Numbered from the stretch's first letter, positions 25,014 through 34,257 are shown. The stretch: DNA of 64,000 bases from Thalassovita mediterranea (GCA_019448215.1 CP080408.1:2418001-2482000), one strand, 5' to 3'. Notes: a model not told the origin generated them from the sequence alone. Made by a program: numbers and translations.

Positions 25014-26546
25014 TCAGCGGTTTTGGGAACTAGGTGGTGAGCGAACCCATTTTAAGGCACTGGGAGCGAATAAGTATATCACAGCGGAACAGATGATCGT
25101 CTGTTGAATGAGGCCAGCAAATATCTTGATAAAGCTGGCGTCGAAAACTGTAAAATAGTGAATGAATAAACTAATGATCAAAGCGATGCAGATCGGTCCT
25201 GATGGCGCGACTTTGGAAAAAATCCAAATGCTGATGGTAAGTAGGAAGCCATAGAAGAAACAAAGTGTGATAATTCCCGGGTAGCCGAAATCGATGTAAA
25301 ATTCAGGCATATATCCCAATCCGATCGAGGCGCCTGACTCATCGCCTGCCGCTTCAATTCCCGCATAGGTGCGCACCAACCAAGAGTCTCCGCCTAGGGT
25401 TTCTTTATTTGGAAACAAGAAACGCGGCAGCATGGCATTCGAAACCGCTCTACCTAGAAGTTCGCCTTCCTCATGTGGGACAATCGCTGGCACACGGTGT
25501 AACGTGTAGGAGAAGTAAAGGCTTCCAGATGACAGGCGCGCCGCCAATGATTGAGACGCGTGTTCGATATCGAGCTCTGTTACGACTTCGCCCACAATTC
25601 CGCTAAACCTTACCATTCGATCGATGGGGGAAGCATCTACAGCGTTGCCACCATTCCATAGCTCCTGACGCCATTGCTCCTTGACGCCGCCTGCCCACAC
25701 TAAACCGAAGGCTATGATCGCCAATCCACCTATCAGTCCACTTGATGCGACCTGAAAGTTTCGAAGGCGCTGAGCAGATGACCGGATCCATGGGCGCCAC
25801 TGATAAAGCAAGCTGAGAAGCACAATAAAGAATATTTCTTTGAAGTCGCTGAACCCCGTTAACAATTGTGGCATCAGCACTACGAAGGTGGCGAAGGCTA
25901 ACAGTCGGTAGCCGCTGCGCCGTTCGAAAACGACCAAAAGTAGGACGAAGTAGGGCAGAAACCTGAGCGTCAGAAGATTATTGATTATTTGTGCGCCACC
26001 AAACCAGATCGATGTTGGGGCTGCATCTACAATATAGCTGCTGACAAACATCACCACAGTCAACTGTGTGAGCCTAGAGACATTGTATTGAAGAGGTCGA
26101 TTGCTCAGTTTCCGATCAATACTATTTCTAAAAATGTGCATGCCGGTTCGAAGACCCAATGTGAGGCAGATCATCCCAAGCTGCGTGGCGAATAGCATTT
26201 CGGACAAATTTCCCGGGTCGCCTCCCCCTGGAAATTCGCCATAGATTTGATATTGGATCGCGCCTACATGCGCCCCGACCCACTGGTAAGCGAGGCAAAA
26301 AGGTATGATCGGCGGCATGTCGCGTCGCCAAGTGAGGCCACAAGTCGAGAACAGCACAATAAATCCTGTGCCCACGGCGATACTCTGCGAAAGCACTATC
26401 GCGACAATGCCCAGAAAGACCCCGGTAATTATCAGAGGCCCCGACAGTGGATAGATCGGTCCTGATAAATTCGGAGAGCTATCTCGATAGCGCTCCGAGA
26501 ACGTTTGACTTCGTTCAGCCGCCATTCGCTTAGAGCTCACATTCAT
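25014..26546 (-). CDS. Wzy-like oligosaccharide repeat-unit polymerase
   Basis: A 510-residue polytopic membrane protein with about 12 hydrophobic segments. A long loop at about residues 290-400 contains RLSSGSLYFSYTLHRVPAIV and LGGDSWLVRTYAG, with conserved-looking Arg/Asp/His positions of the kind found in O-antigen polymerases. Sequence between Wzy proteins is poorly conserved, so the call rests on topology and on the position beside Wzx and glycosyltransferases. The start at ATG 26546 has only a weak RBS. Confidence 0.78.
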   Translation of the reverse strand: MNVSSKRMAAERSQTFSERYRDSSPNLSGPIYPLSGPLIITGVFLGIVAIVLSQSIAVGTGFIVLFSTCGLTWRRDMPPIIPFCLAYQWVGAHVGAIQYQIYGEFPGGGDPGNLSEMLFATQLGMICLTLGLRTGMHIFRNSIDRKLSNRPLQYNVSRLTQLTVVMFVSSYIVDAAPTSIWFGGAQIINNLLTLRFLPYFVLLLVVFERRSGYRLLAFATFVVLMPQLLTGFSDFKEIFFIVLLSLLYQWRPWIRSSAQRLRNFQVASSGLIGGLAIIAFGLVWAGGVKEQWRQELWNGGNAVDASPIDRMVRFSGIVGEVVTELDIEHASQSLAARLSSGSLYFSYTLHRVPAIVPHEEGELLGRAVSNAMLPRFLFPNKETLGGDSWLVRTYAGIEAAGDESGASIGLGYMPEFYIDFGYPGIITLCFFYGFLLTISIWIFSKVAPSGPICIALIISLFIHYFTVFDASFIKIFAGLIQQTIICSAVIYLFAPSALKWVRSPPSSQNR

Positions 26547-26586
26547 ATGAGGTTCTCAGAAGTGTTTGTAGCGACAATCAATGGAA

Positions 26587-27309
26587 TCAGCTCGCTGGAT
26601 TGGGTAACGGATCACGTCCTATGGCCAACATTTGGCAGAAACCACTTGGGGAGGCGCTTTCTGTTTTGAACGGATTAAACCCATACCGTCCGGCTAAGCG
26701 CAGGGCGCGCCAACCGATTTTGGTTCGGTAGAAATCCGACCAACGCTGCGGCCAAGCATATACCATCTCTACATTCCTGAAGGCCCGCTCCATCAACTCC
26801 TTCAACTCTTCAGGCGTGTACTCCTTTACGTGTCTCACATCCCAGACACGGTCGGCACGCCATTGCGGAGTCGTTACGAAGGTTGCCGAGTTTGGTTTAG
26901 CCACGCGAGCCATCTCGACGACTGCAGCCTCTGGTGCCTCAAGATGCTCAATTACGTCAGCCATAGTGACAACGTCAAAACTGTTGTTTTCGAAAGGGAT
27001 TTCATAAGCTGACCCTTTCAGCACTGACGCATTCGGAAACCCGGCCAACATCTCGGTGGCGGACGCCACTCCGGCGTCTTCATATTCTAATCCAATTACA
27101 TCTTCGCAATTTTCCGTCAATCGAGCCGTCAAATAGCCGTCTCCAGCACCTACATCCAGCGCGCGAACGCCCGCGGCTCGACTAAGCACCATTTCGTAGC
27201 GAGCAGCCAATGGCGGATTGAAGACAGAAGATCTGCGATCACATTCGCGCCAATGATAAGCACCGCCTTCGTCGTACTTGTCGAACTTGGTCATTTCATA
27301 CTTTGTCAT
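26587..27309 (-). CDS. Class I SAM methyltransferase (Methyltransf_11-like)
   Basis: A 240-residue protein. The start at ATG 27309 follows AGGAGG and overlaps the stop of the upstream glycosyltransferase by 4 nt; an upstream in-frame ATG at 27339 is less likely. Motif I is ALDVGAGDGYLTARL, then VIGLEYEDAG, FDVVTMADVIEHLEAPEAAV and a TTPQWRADRVWDVRH region. It fits small-molecule O-methyltransferases and probably acts on a repeat-unit sugar. Confidence 0.88.
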   Translation of the reverse strand: MTKYEMTKFDKYDEGGAYHWRECDRRSSVFNPPLAARYEMVLSRAAGVRALDVGAGDGYLTARLTENCEDVIGLEYEDAGVASATEMLAGFPNASVLKGSAYEIPFENNSFDVVTMADVIEHLEAPEAAVVEMARVAKPNSATFVTTPQWRADRVWDVRHVKEYTPEELKELMERAFRNVEMVYAWPQRWSDFYRTKIGWRALRLAGRYGFNPFKTESASPSGFCQMLAIGRDPLPNPAS

Positions 27310-28523
27310 CGTGCCTCCTGACGATCTTGGCTTGCACAATCGGGGCCAGACCGTCGGGTTATGATCCGGTGAATGATCTGTGTAAGAAGGTGAGTACCTT
27401 CATTGTACGAACTTGATTGAGACCTTGATTCTATTGATGACCAATTCGGATCGCCACGCTTCTCGATCATTCGTTGCATTAAGTTAGCAAGTTCATCCGG
27501 ATCAGAAGTGCGAAGCGTCCACCCAGTAATACCGTCCTCTATAAGTTCCGGTGCGCAACCAGCCTCTTCCGAAACGATAGAGGGTAGTCCACAAGCCTGC
27601 GCCTCATTAACCACCAAGCCCCAGGTTTCGTTGGCGTCTGACGGCAATAACAAGCAATCAGCCGATGCGTAATGGGCAGGCAGTTCGGTCTGATTGACGA
27701 AGCCAAGCCGTTTTACGTTGAGCCCTTCCGCCTTTATCCGGGCGTCGATTTCGGACTCCATGGGGCCGTCGCCGATCATCCAAAGTATGGCCCCTGAATC
27801 CTGGGGCAAGCGCGAGAATGCCTGAAGCGCCAGCATCGGGCGTTTTTTTGCGATCAGTTTGCCGACGGTAAGAAAGACGGTGGAATTTGGTGAAGCGCCG
27901 TGCCTCTGTCGCAGATCCGCAGCAGCGCCAGAACGGTGCGCTGCCTGCGCGCCCGCAGCAAAGCGGTCGACATCAATCATATGCGGCACACGGTGAATGC
28001 GCCTATGCGGCACGCCATAATGGCGCAGATAGGTGTCCGACCGTTCACCGGGCGACAGGTAATGCGCTGCAGTCGGCAGCACCATACTGTAAATTGGGCG
28101 CTTCAAAGCTCGTTTTAGGGAGCTACGTGAGGAGCCGAGCTGGCTATCGAGCCGGATCAGCACCGGAATGCCTATTCGCAAAGCGGCTAACCAAGCTTGG
28201 ATGAAGCTCAACTTGTTCCAGCCAAACATGAGCAGAGCGTCATAACTACCAGCGCGCAGTCGAGAGGCAATCTCTGGCGTGTCGCAGCCACAAAAGCTCC
28301 CTACGCCTGGTTGTTTGGAGACGTTGTCCAGGAAGGTCGACTCATAACCCTCAAGTAGATCCAAGTCCCAGTCGAACGCGGTTTTGAAGCCCGCTGCTGC
28401 CTGGCCCTCTGGCGTCTGGCGAAACGCATAATAGACGTGCAGATTCATATGTCGGGCCAGGTGAGCAAACCACGGTGAGTAATACTGAATCGGATGAGTT
28501 GCGAGAATGGCGAGATTAGGCAT
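27306..28523 (-). CDS. Glycosyltransferase family 4
   Basis: A 405-residue GT-B enzyme. The N-terminus LAILATHPIQYYSPWFAHLA is the typical GT4 acceptor-side opening. The C-terminal domain has FLTVGKLIAKKRPMLALQAF, LWMIGDGPMESEID and the donor-site block PSDANETWGLVVNEAQACGL. Start ATG 28523 overlaps the sulfotransferase stop by 8 nt. It is likely co-translated with its neighbours. Confidence 0.93.
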   Translation of the reverse strand: MPNLAILATHPIQYYSPWFAHLARHMNLHVYYAFRQTPEGQAAAGFKTAFDWDLDLLEGYESTFLDNVSKQPGVGSFCGCDTPEIASRLRAGSYDALLMFGWNKLSFIQAWLAALRIGIPVLIRLDSQLGSSRSSLKRALKRPIYSMVLPTAAHYLSPGERSDTYLRHYGVPHRRIHRVPHMIDVDRFAAGAQAAHRSGAAADLRQRHGASPNSTVFLTVGKLIAKKRPMLALQAFSRLPQDSGAILWMIGDGPMESEIDARIKAEGLNVKRLGFVNQTELPAHYASADCLLLPSDANETWGLVVNEAQACGLPSIVSEEAGCAPELIEDGITGWTLRTSDPDELANLMQRMIEKRGDPNWSSIESRSQSSSYNEGTHLLTQIIHRIITRRSGPDCASQDRQEAR

Positions 28524-29451
28524 CTGAAGCAGTCCGCCATTCGCGGGCCGGCGTGAAACCTATGTCAGTCTCCAGCACTGCGAGGTCCGTCTCAAACATG
28601 GCACGCAGCCGGTTGCGCTCTTCGGGCCCCAGCTTTGGGTAGCCGGTTTTGAAGAACACTGCCTCGGCGGCTTGGCGCAGTTTCAGCCGTCGCTTCAGCA
28701 GGTCCACTCTGCGCACCCCGAAGGTGCGCTTCATCGCCTGGTACGGCCCATGTGTCACCATGCTGTACAACGGCGGATAAATGCGGCCAAACAGACCCTC
28801 GCGAGGGGAAACGCCGCGTCGCCCCGCGCGTGTTGGCTGTACAGGCTGATCTTCAATAGGTATTGGCGAAAGGCCGAGGAACGTCCAGAGCCGGTCCAAC
28901 GTTGCGGGAAGGGCTTTGGTGACTTCGGCATAGTCAAGCAGCAAAATCCGATCATCCGAAAAGCGCTCGCGCCAGCGTCTCAGATGTTTGCCATAGAGTG
29001 CGGGTTCCAGAAGAAGATGCGGAAAACGCTCAATTGCATCGAAGAGGCTGGGTGCGGGGTGGACGGCGTGTGGCTGAGTAAAATTCTGTCGGCGCTGGTG
29101 CCAATAGTGAGATTGAACCTGCTCCACTGGATCACGCAGGATCGCCAAGATTCTAGCGTCCGGCGTATGTAGGGCCGCCGCGCCCGGTGCCCTGTCCTCA
29201 TGCAGATACCGGACCGTGAAATCGCAGCGAACACTTGCTTCCTCGCCTCCCCGGAAATGCGTCTCGTACTCTTGCAACCGATCTTCCAAATCTTGGTAGT
29301 ACAGCGCTCCGAGTTCTTTCTGCGGAGGTAAGAAGATATCCGGATGACGCGAAAGTACGTCCGCGAACCACGTCGTACCGCACTTAGCTGCTCCAATACC
29401 CAAAAGGTTTGGACGGCGGCGCGGGTCTAAGCCTGACTTTAATTCACTCAT
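28516..29451 (-). CDS. Sulfotransferase family protein
   Basis: A 311-residue protein with the PAPS-binding 5'-phosphosulfate loop LGIGAAKCGTTWFADVLSRH (residues 20-39) and a 3'-phosphate motif ILAILRDPVEQVQSHYWHQ near residue 110. These are the two signatures of Sulfotransfer domains. It is expected to transfer sulfate from PAPS to a sugar hydroxyl, giving a sulfated EPS, as in many marine bacteria. No PAPS-synthesis genes are in the window. ATG at 29451 directly follows the upstream stop. Confidence 0.9.
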   Translation of the reverse strand: MSELKSGLDPRRRPNLLGIGAAKCGTTWFADVLSRHPDIFLPPQKELGALYYQDLEDRLQEYETHFRGGEEASVRCDFTVRYLHEDRAPGAAALHTPDARILAILRDPVEQVQSHYWHQRRQNFTQPHAVHPAPSLFDAIERFPHLLLEPALYGKHLRRWRERFSDDRILLLDYAEVTKALPATLDRLWTFLGLSPIPIEDQPVQPTRAGRRGVSPREGLFGRIYPPLYSMVTHGPYQAMKRTFGVRRVDLLKRRLKLRQAAEAVFFKTGYPKLGPEERNRLRAMFETDLAVLETDIGFTPAREWRTASDA

Positions 29452-30687
29452 TTAGTTAGGCTTAAGATTGGTTTTGGTTGAAAAAAGTTCTAACCAAGTA
29501 GCGCTCAAGATATCTGGATCAAATCGATGCAGAGAGGCATGAGCAGCTTTCCCCATTTCTTGACGCCGTTCCGGGTCATCAAGTAGTAAGCGCAATGCTG
29601 CGGCTAGAGCCTCTGGGGTGTGGTCTTCAGTCACAATTCCATCAACGTCGTTCTCAACAGTTTCCGGCAGGCCAGCGGTGGGCAGAACGACAGACGGCAA
29701 ACCGGCTTGCTTGGCGTCCAAAACTACGTTTGGAAATGAGTCTCCCGGGCTGATCGAGGGACATACATGCACGTCGCCTTGCCTCAACAGCTCGTGAACA
29801 TCATCGACAACTCCTATTAAGCGAAAGCGGTCGCCCAATTGTGCGTCAACTATCCGATTTTCCAGCTCACGTGAGTATGAATCTAAGTAGAGTTTTGGGC
29901 CAGCTAACACAAAATCAATATCGTCTCGGCTGGATACGAGAAGCTTGGCCGTCTCGAATAGTATATCAACCCCTTTTTGTGATGAAATTTGGCCCAAATA
30001 GATTACGCGACGGCGGTCTTTTGGGAGGGGTGGAGCAGGCCTTGCAATTCTCCTGTTTAAATCTGGTCTAAAGTTCCGCACTACGCGAACATTATTATGA
30101 CCGCCGCTGACTTGGGCAACTATTCCAGCTGTATAGTTCGAATTACAAATGAGATGATCAAAACTTGCTCCAACGGCGCGCCATAATCTGTAATTAATCG
30201 CCGCTCGAACTCCTTGGCGCGTAACATCGGGCGGATTTGGAATACGAAAGACGCTGACGGTATCGGGACGGCGGGCTAGCCGACGGGCAAACCAAGCAGC
30301 GTTGAGCGAGGGGGCCAGCAAACAGTTCGCGCCGTGGCGGCGATGTGCGTCAGCTAGCTCACGCTCGCTCATCAAAAAGCTAATGAAAGCAGCGCGCCAC
30401 TCGATAGGAGTTTTTGGTAGGCCGAGGCTATGGATATGGCATATCCCACTCTGTTTGAGATTTGCATCGTCGACCGCGCTCTGCACGGTTTCACCCCAGC
30501 GACGATTTGTAAGTACATGAACGTCCGCGCCGCGCGCGCTCATTTCTTGCATGACGCGGAGTGCTGCGCGCTCCATGCCCCCGAGCGGGATCGAGGGCAG
30601 AAGGGCCAACATTCGGAGCGCTCCTGCATCTTGACTCGCCGGGGCTGCTTCGCTGCGGCCAGATACATGTGATGTCCCTTTCAGCAT
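29452..30687 (-). CDS. Glycosyltransferase family 4
   Basis: A 411-residue enzyme if begun at ATG 30687, which overlaps the stop of the upstream gene (ATGCTGA). A further upstream start at 30723 would lie inside that gene. The N-terminal 25 residues are polar, and then MLALLPSIPLGGMERAALRV opens the first Rossmann domain. The second domain has VIYLGQISSQKGVDILFETA, FVLAGPKLYLDSYSRELE and the donor block CPSISPGDSFPNVVLDAKQA, with GIVTEDHTPEALAAAL following. Confidence 0.92.
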   Translation of the reverse strand: MLKGTSHVSGRSEAAPASQDAGALRMLALLPSIPLGGMERAALRVMQEMSARGADVHVLTNRRWGETVQSAVDDANLKQSGICHIHSLGLPKTPIEWRAAFISFLMSERELADAHRRHGANCLLAPSLNAAWFARRLARRPDTVSVFRIPNPPDVTRQGVRAAINYRLWRAVGASFDHLICNSNYTAGIVAQVSGGHNNVRVVRNFRPDLNRRIARPAPPLPKDRRRVIYLGQISSQKGVDILFETAKLLVSSRDDIDFVLAGPKLYLDSYSRELENRIVDAQLGDRFRLIGVVDDVHELLRQGDVHVCPSISPGDSFPNVVLDAKQAGLPSVVLPTAGLPETVENDVDGIVTEDHTPEALAAALRLLLDDPERRQEMGKAAHASLHRFDPDILSATWLELFSTKTNLKPN

Positions 30688-31976
30688 CTCGCCTGGGCCA
30701 CCGCTCGATCGAAAAGGGCGCACTCGCGTGCCGCCAAGGTTGCGGAATCGTTAGCTGTACAGATTTCGTCGCGCTCCTTGTACACGTCCGCACAGGGACT
30801 CGCGCTCAGAAGTGCGCTGAGCCTCTCTCCGGCCGCACGTACGGTTGTCTTTTCTAGTGAGCGGTTAGTCTCGAACAGCACTACAGAGCGCAAAGCCCGC
30901 ACCTGCTTCGCTAGTCGGCTGTCGGACGGGGCTAGACAGATCACCGGCTTCCGTATTGCAAGAAGCTGGAAAAGCTTGGACGGCTGATAGGCTATGTCGT
31001 GCGAACCGAAGAGGAGCAGCACGTCGGCGGCTTGCAGGCTGGCTAGCGAGTCAAACAGCGAAATCCTGTCGGCATGCTCAATTACATGCGGCCCCAACCC
31101 GGCTTGCTTGGCTGCGTCGGAGACAACGGGAGGGTTACCGTATTGCTGATAGCCGGTGCCGACAAAGCCGACCGCCAGTTCTGAAAGAGGGGCTATGCCT
31201 TCGCTCCGCGCCAGCGCTATTGCAGCGAACAGCGTATCTAGGCCGCCGGTCATACTGGGGGCCACGCGCCCCGCATAAATGGCGAAAGGCGCGCGTAGCC
31301 CGGTCGGCTGCCAAGGTGTCCCGACCTCTCGTGCCAGCTCGAAATCAGCCTTTGAATAGCCGAATGGAATTACTTCCGACGGCTTCTTGCGCAGCTCTGG
31401 ATAGGCGTCGGTGAGGGCCTCTATATAGGCTTCGCTAACGGCCATGAGGCCGCTGGCATGCGGCATCGTCGCCGCTTCGGCCCGCGCATGAAGGCGACGC
31501 ATCAGATGATGTTTCAAACCATGCCGTCGTAGCGGGATTGTAGCCGGTGGTGCAGCAAACCAAGGGTCCTGCATATCCAACACAAAGGGTGTTCCGAAAC
31601 GCCGCAGCCAACGTATTCCCAACTGCATACTTAGAAAGGCTGTAGTAGAGAAAAAGACTGCATCTATTTTCTTCTGGGCTATCAGGTCGTCTCCGACGCT
31701 TGCCATGGACCACATTGATCGTAGTGAGACATCGGAAACACCAAGAGTTGCCGAAAGCGCTTTAGAAAAACCTCCCGATCGAACCACTTCGATATCGGCC
31801 GGCACAGTGCGAGACAGTACTGGCTCGATACGCCGTCCCGCCAACTTGGGATCAACCGCCAAAACAGTTGGGCGCCAGCCATTATTCTCATAGTGCCGGA
31901 TGTTCATCCGAACCCTGTGCATATCCACCGCGTCACTGGGTGGAAAATGAGGGCTGCATATCAACAGATTACGCAT
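30681..31976 (-). CDS. Glycosyltransferase family 4-like
   Basis: A 431-residue protein with N-terminus RNLLICSPHFPPSDAVDMHR, a GT4 acceptor-loop pattern, and middle segment FVLDMQDPWFAAPP. The second domain has FAIYAGRVAPSMTGGLDTLF, LAVGFVGTG and LLLFGSHDIAYQPSKLFQLL, matching the WcaI-like group in which an acidic motif is replaced by 'PSK.f...a...P'. It starts 2 nt after the flippase stop, so it is the second gene of the operon. Confidence 0.88.
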   Translation of the reverse strand: MRNLLICSPHFPPSDAVDMHRVRMNIRHYENNGWRPTVLAVDPKLAGRRIEPVLSRTVPADIEVVRSGGFSKALSATLGVSDVSLRSMWSMASVGDDLIAQKKIDAVFFSTTAFLSMQLGIRWLRRFGTPFVLDMQDPWFAAPPATIPLRRHGLKHHLMRRLHARAEAATMPHASGLMAVSEAYIEALTDAYPELRKKPSEVIPFGYSKADFELAREVGTPWQPTGLRAPFAIYAGRVAPSMTGGLDTLFAAIALARSEGIAPLSELAVGFVGTGYQQYGNPPVVSDAAKQAGLGPHVIEHADRISLFDSLASLQAADVLLLFGSHDIAYQPSKLFQLLAIRKPVICLAPSDSRLAKQVRALRSVVLFETNRSLEKTTVRAAGERLSALLSASPCADVYKERDEICTANDSATLAARECALFDRAVAQARC

Positions 31977-31978
31977 CT

Positions 31979-33595
31979 CTATGACGTAGAACCGCGATTT
32001 GCATGTGAGGAGAGGCCAACAAGTCCAAGCACACGAGTTGCGCCCCTTTGGAATGGCGCTGGCATAAAACGCAAAGCTTCGGCTAATCCGAAAGCGTCTA
32101 ATAGACGGATTAGAAGCAACATTGTCGTAGCCGAAGCGGCACTCACCAACAACAGCGCCAAAAAGTGCGGAAGTGTCTCAACGAATCGCCAAACCGGACT
32201 TGCGACTGCAATCATTGCTAGTGCCACAAGCAACATGGCCGGTGCTGTGGTGCGCACGACATCTTTCAACGCGAGTGCTCGAACATGTACCAATATGGCC
32301 ACAACGATCGTTGAGATGGCGAAAAGAGATGCTGCAACGAACCAAGCGTATACGGTGAGAGAGATTGGCAGCGCAAGAGCCAATCCAATCAAGCCTTGTA
32401 ATAATATGGCTAGTTGAACCAAAAACACGAACCGCGCGCCAAGCGCCCCGAGAGCAACTACATTCGCGCCGGCAATTATCGTTAGGGACAGGACTGCGAG
32501 GATTATAGGCTGAAGATACGGAACGAGATCTAGCCATCTTTCACCATATATAACCGTGATTGCGGCTTTGTCCGCCACTGCGACAGCCACAGCAGGGGGG
32601 GCGGCCGTCCATACGCAGAAACGAAAAAGTACACCGGAAGCGCGTCGATATCCCGACGTATTCGGTTCGAACTTCGCTAAAATCGGATATGTAATCGAAG
32701 CCAGCTGTTGGCTGAGCCAGCCTGTAGTAAGCTGCGCGAGCGCGAAAGCACGGCCAAAAACGCCAAGCACCTCTAAACCAACGGTGCCGCCAACAATTAA
32801 ACTTTCTGCCATTTTTTGGCCCTGAAGCATCGCCGCGCCGCCTGATCTGAAGCTTCCGAAATTAAAGCTTTCGCGATATCCCTTGAAATCAAACGAAACA
32901 GCAAACAGTTCTCGCCGGTTGAGCACCATATCAGCCACAAAGGGAATTGGTGCTAATACGATTTGGCACATGAGAGCCAGGCCACCGAAACCCAAGACTG
33001 CGAGCGTGATGGTACCGCAAGCGGCGAAAGCGAACGAAGAGATGCCAAGAAGTCGAATGCGCTTCCAGTTTAGATCGCGGCTCAAAGAAACTGTGTAGAT
33101 AATTCGTGGCGCGTTCAGTAATGGAGCCACCGCCCCAAACAGCAATAGTGGAGCTACTTGCGTATAACTTGAACTTATCATTGCAGCCGCAGCGAATGCG
33201 AGAACCAATACGAAAATCGCGCCGTGCAGCACCAGTGCGAAACCCAAATGCCTATCGTAGCGAGGGCTACTGTCTCGTCCAACGAAGAAAGAGTGCTCTG
33301 CGAAACTTTGTACGGACACTGTCATCATAAACAGCACTGCTGTTGAAGCGATGTTGAATGTGCCGAAATCTTCTTTCGACAGAATTCGTACCAAGATTAG
33401 AGATAATGCGATTCCACCTATCTTTTGGATCAGGCTAAGCGCAACGCCTTGGCTTGCCATACCCACGACCTGCATTCGTGTAACTGGCGTGGCGGCCGAT
33501 GCATTGACAAACTCGTCGCCGATACTCGCGTTCGGGCGTACATCAGCGTTTGAGTTGGCGCCGCTGTTTTTATCAATTGAGTTTTTTTTGAACAT
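31979..33595 (-). CDS. Wzx-type repeat-unit flippase (MOP superfamily)
   Basis: A 538-residue membrane protein with about 14 hydrophobic helices and the MOP polysaccharide-flippase pattern: ILVRILSKEDFGTFNIAST near residue 75, and a second half with FGRAFALAQLTTGWLSQQLA. About 40 polar residues precede the first helix; ATG 33475 is a later alternative start. It would move the undecaprenyl-linked repeat unit across the inner membrane for polymerisation. It is the first gene of the 20-gene operon. A hairpin sits immediately before its start codon. Confidence 0.92.
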   Translation of the reverse strand: MFKKNSIDKNSGANSNADVRPNASIGDEFVNASAATPVTRMQVVGMASQGVALSLIQKIGGIALSLILVRILSKEDFGTFNIASTAVLFMMTVSVQSFAEHSFFVGRDSSPRYDRHLGFALVLHGAIFVLVLAFAAAAMISSSYTQVAPLLLFGAVAPLLNAPRIIYTVSLSRDLNWKRIRLLGISSFAFAACGTITLAVLGFGGLALMCQIVLAPIPFVADMVLNRRELFAVSFDFKGYRESFNFGSFRSGGAAMLQGQKMAESLIVGGTVGLEVLGVFGRAFALAQLTTGWLSQQLASITYPILAKFEPNTSGYRRASGVLFRFCVWTAAPPAVAVAVADKAAITVIYGERWLDLVPYLQPIILAVLSLTIIAGANVVALGALGARFVFLVQLAILLQGLIGLALALPISLTVYAWFVAASLFAISTIVVAILVHVRALALKDVVRTTAPAMLLVALAMIAVASPVWRFVETLPHFLALLLVSAASATTMLLLIRLLDAFGLAEALRFMPAPFQRGATRVLGLVGLSSHANRGSTS

Positions 33596-34203
33596 TGTGG
33601 GTCTATAGGGCTGAGACCCTTGTGCTCGGCAGGCTTTTCCAACTAAAAATTCTCAAATTGTATTTTTCGACCCACCCCAACGAACGCGCCAATTGCTTCA
33701 CGCAAACGATAGACGCATGCACCAAAGAGCCCTTCCCTCAACGAAAGATGCGGAGAGAAATACAGTCGATCAAGATGGCTGCCTAGCATAACAGATCAAG
33801 CAATAGATGCATTTCGCGTTATTCTCGACATACAGACACAAGGAGTTTTGAAATCAATATTGAAAGCCACCTCATTGGACCAAAGGTGATTCAACTATCG
33901 GTAATCCTGACAAGCTGCCTCAATCATTGCTACCGCAGTGCAGGGTGATGCGAAATCGCTTCTCCCCACACAGCATTTCTAGTCTGAGTTAGTCGTGTCA
34001 GGCAGACCGGGTCAACCGGATTTATTTTAAAATGATATCTATTTTTGGGTTGACTGCGGATTGTGTACTCGCAGGTAGGCGATTGATCTACAAGCAATTC
34101 GCGTTTTCCGAGAATTGTTAACCAATACAAGGCTTAGGCTCGCGGAATTAGTCGTGCTCGTTTTAAACTGCATGCAGCGAGACGGACTTTTGGAAATCAA
34201 TAG
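33596..34203 (-). promoter_or_regulatory. About 600-bp AT-rich leader and promoter region of the assembly operon
   Basis: No convincing gene lies here; short frames at 33930-34230 lack RBS and coding character. It is the only place from which the 20-gene operon can be started, and it is notably AT-rich (33820-33860, 34015-34050). A 6-bp stem hairpin ends three bases before the flippase start. I see no clear -35/-10 pair. If the NusG-like factor works by loading at a nascent-strand element, this leader is where that element should lie (inference). Confidence 0.5.
33599..33619 (-). repeat. Hairpin abutting the flippase start codon
   Basis: GGGTCT (33599-33604) and AGACCC (33614-33619) form a 6-bp stem with a 9-nt loop. 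In the minus-strand transcript the stem ends 3 nt before AUG and covers the place where a Shine-Dalgarno would be. No other strong RBS is seen. Confidence 0.5.
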
Positions 34204-34236
34204 AAAAAGCCCCGCATCCTGATTGGACACGGGGCT
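34204..34236 (-). terminator. Rho-independent terminator of the GT4 gene at 34258
   Basis: The stem AGCCCCG / CGGGGCT (34208-34214 and 34230-34236), with further inner TCC/GGA pairing, is followed on the minus strand by a T run (A residues 34204-34208). It lies 21 nt after the stop of the glycosyltransferase and would insulate the assembly-operon leader from it. Confidence 0.85.
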
Positions 34237-34257
34237 ACGGATGCTAATTTTGGATCG

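Noticed and set aside
33930-34230. Small minus-strand frames in the assembly-operon leader
   Set aside because: No RBS, no recognisable domain and overlapping frames; likely chance frames in a non-coding leader.
1-34257. PEP-CTERM/exosortase system
   Set aside because: VanZ-like and FecR-like proteins are sometimes found in such loci, but no exosortase and no PEP-CTERM proteins were seen.
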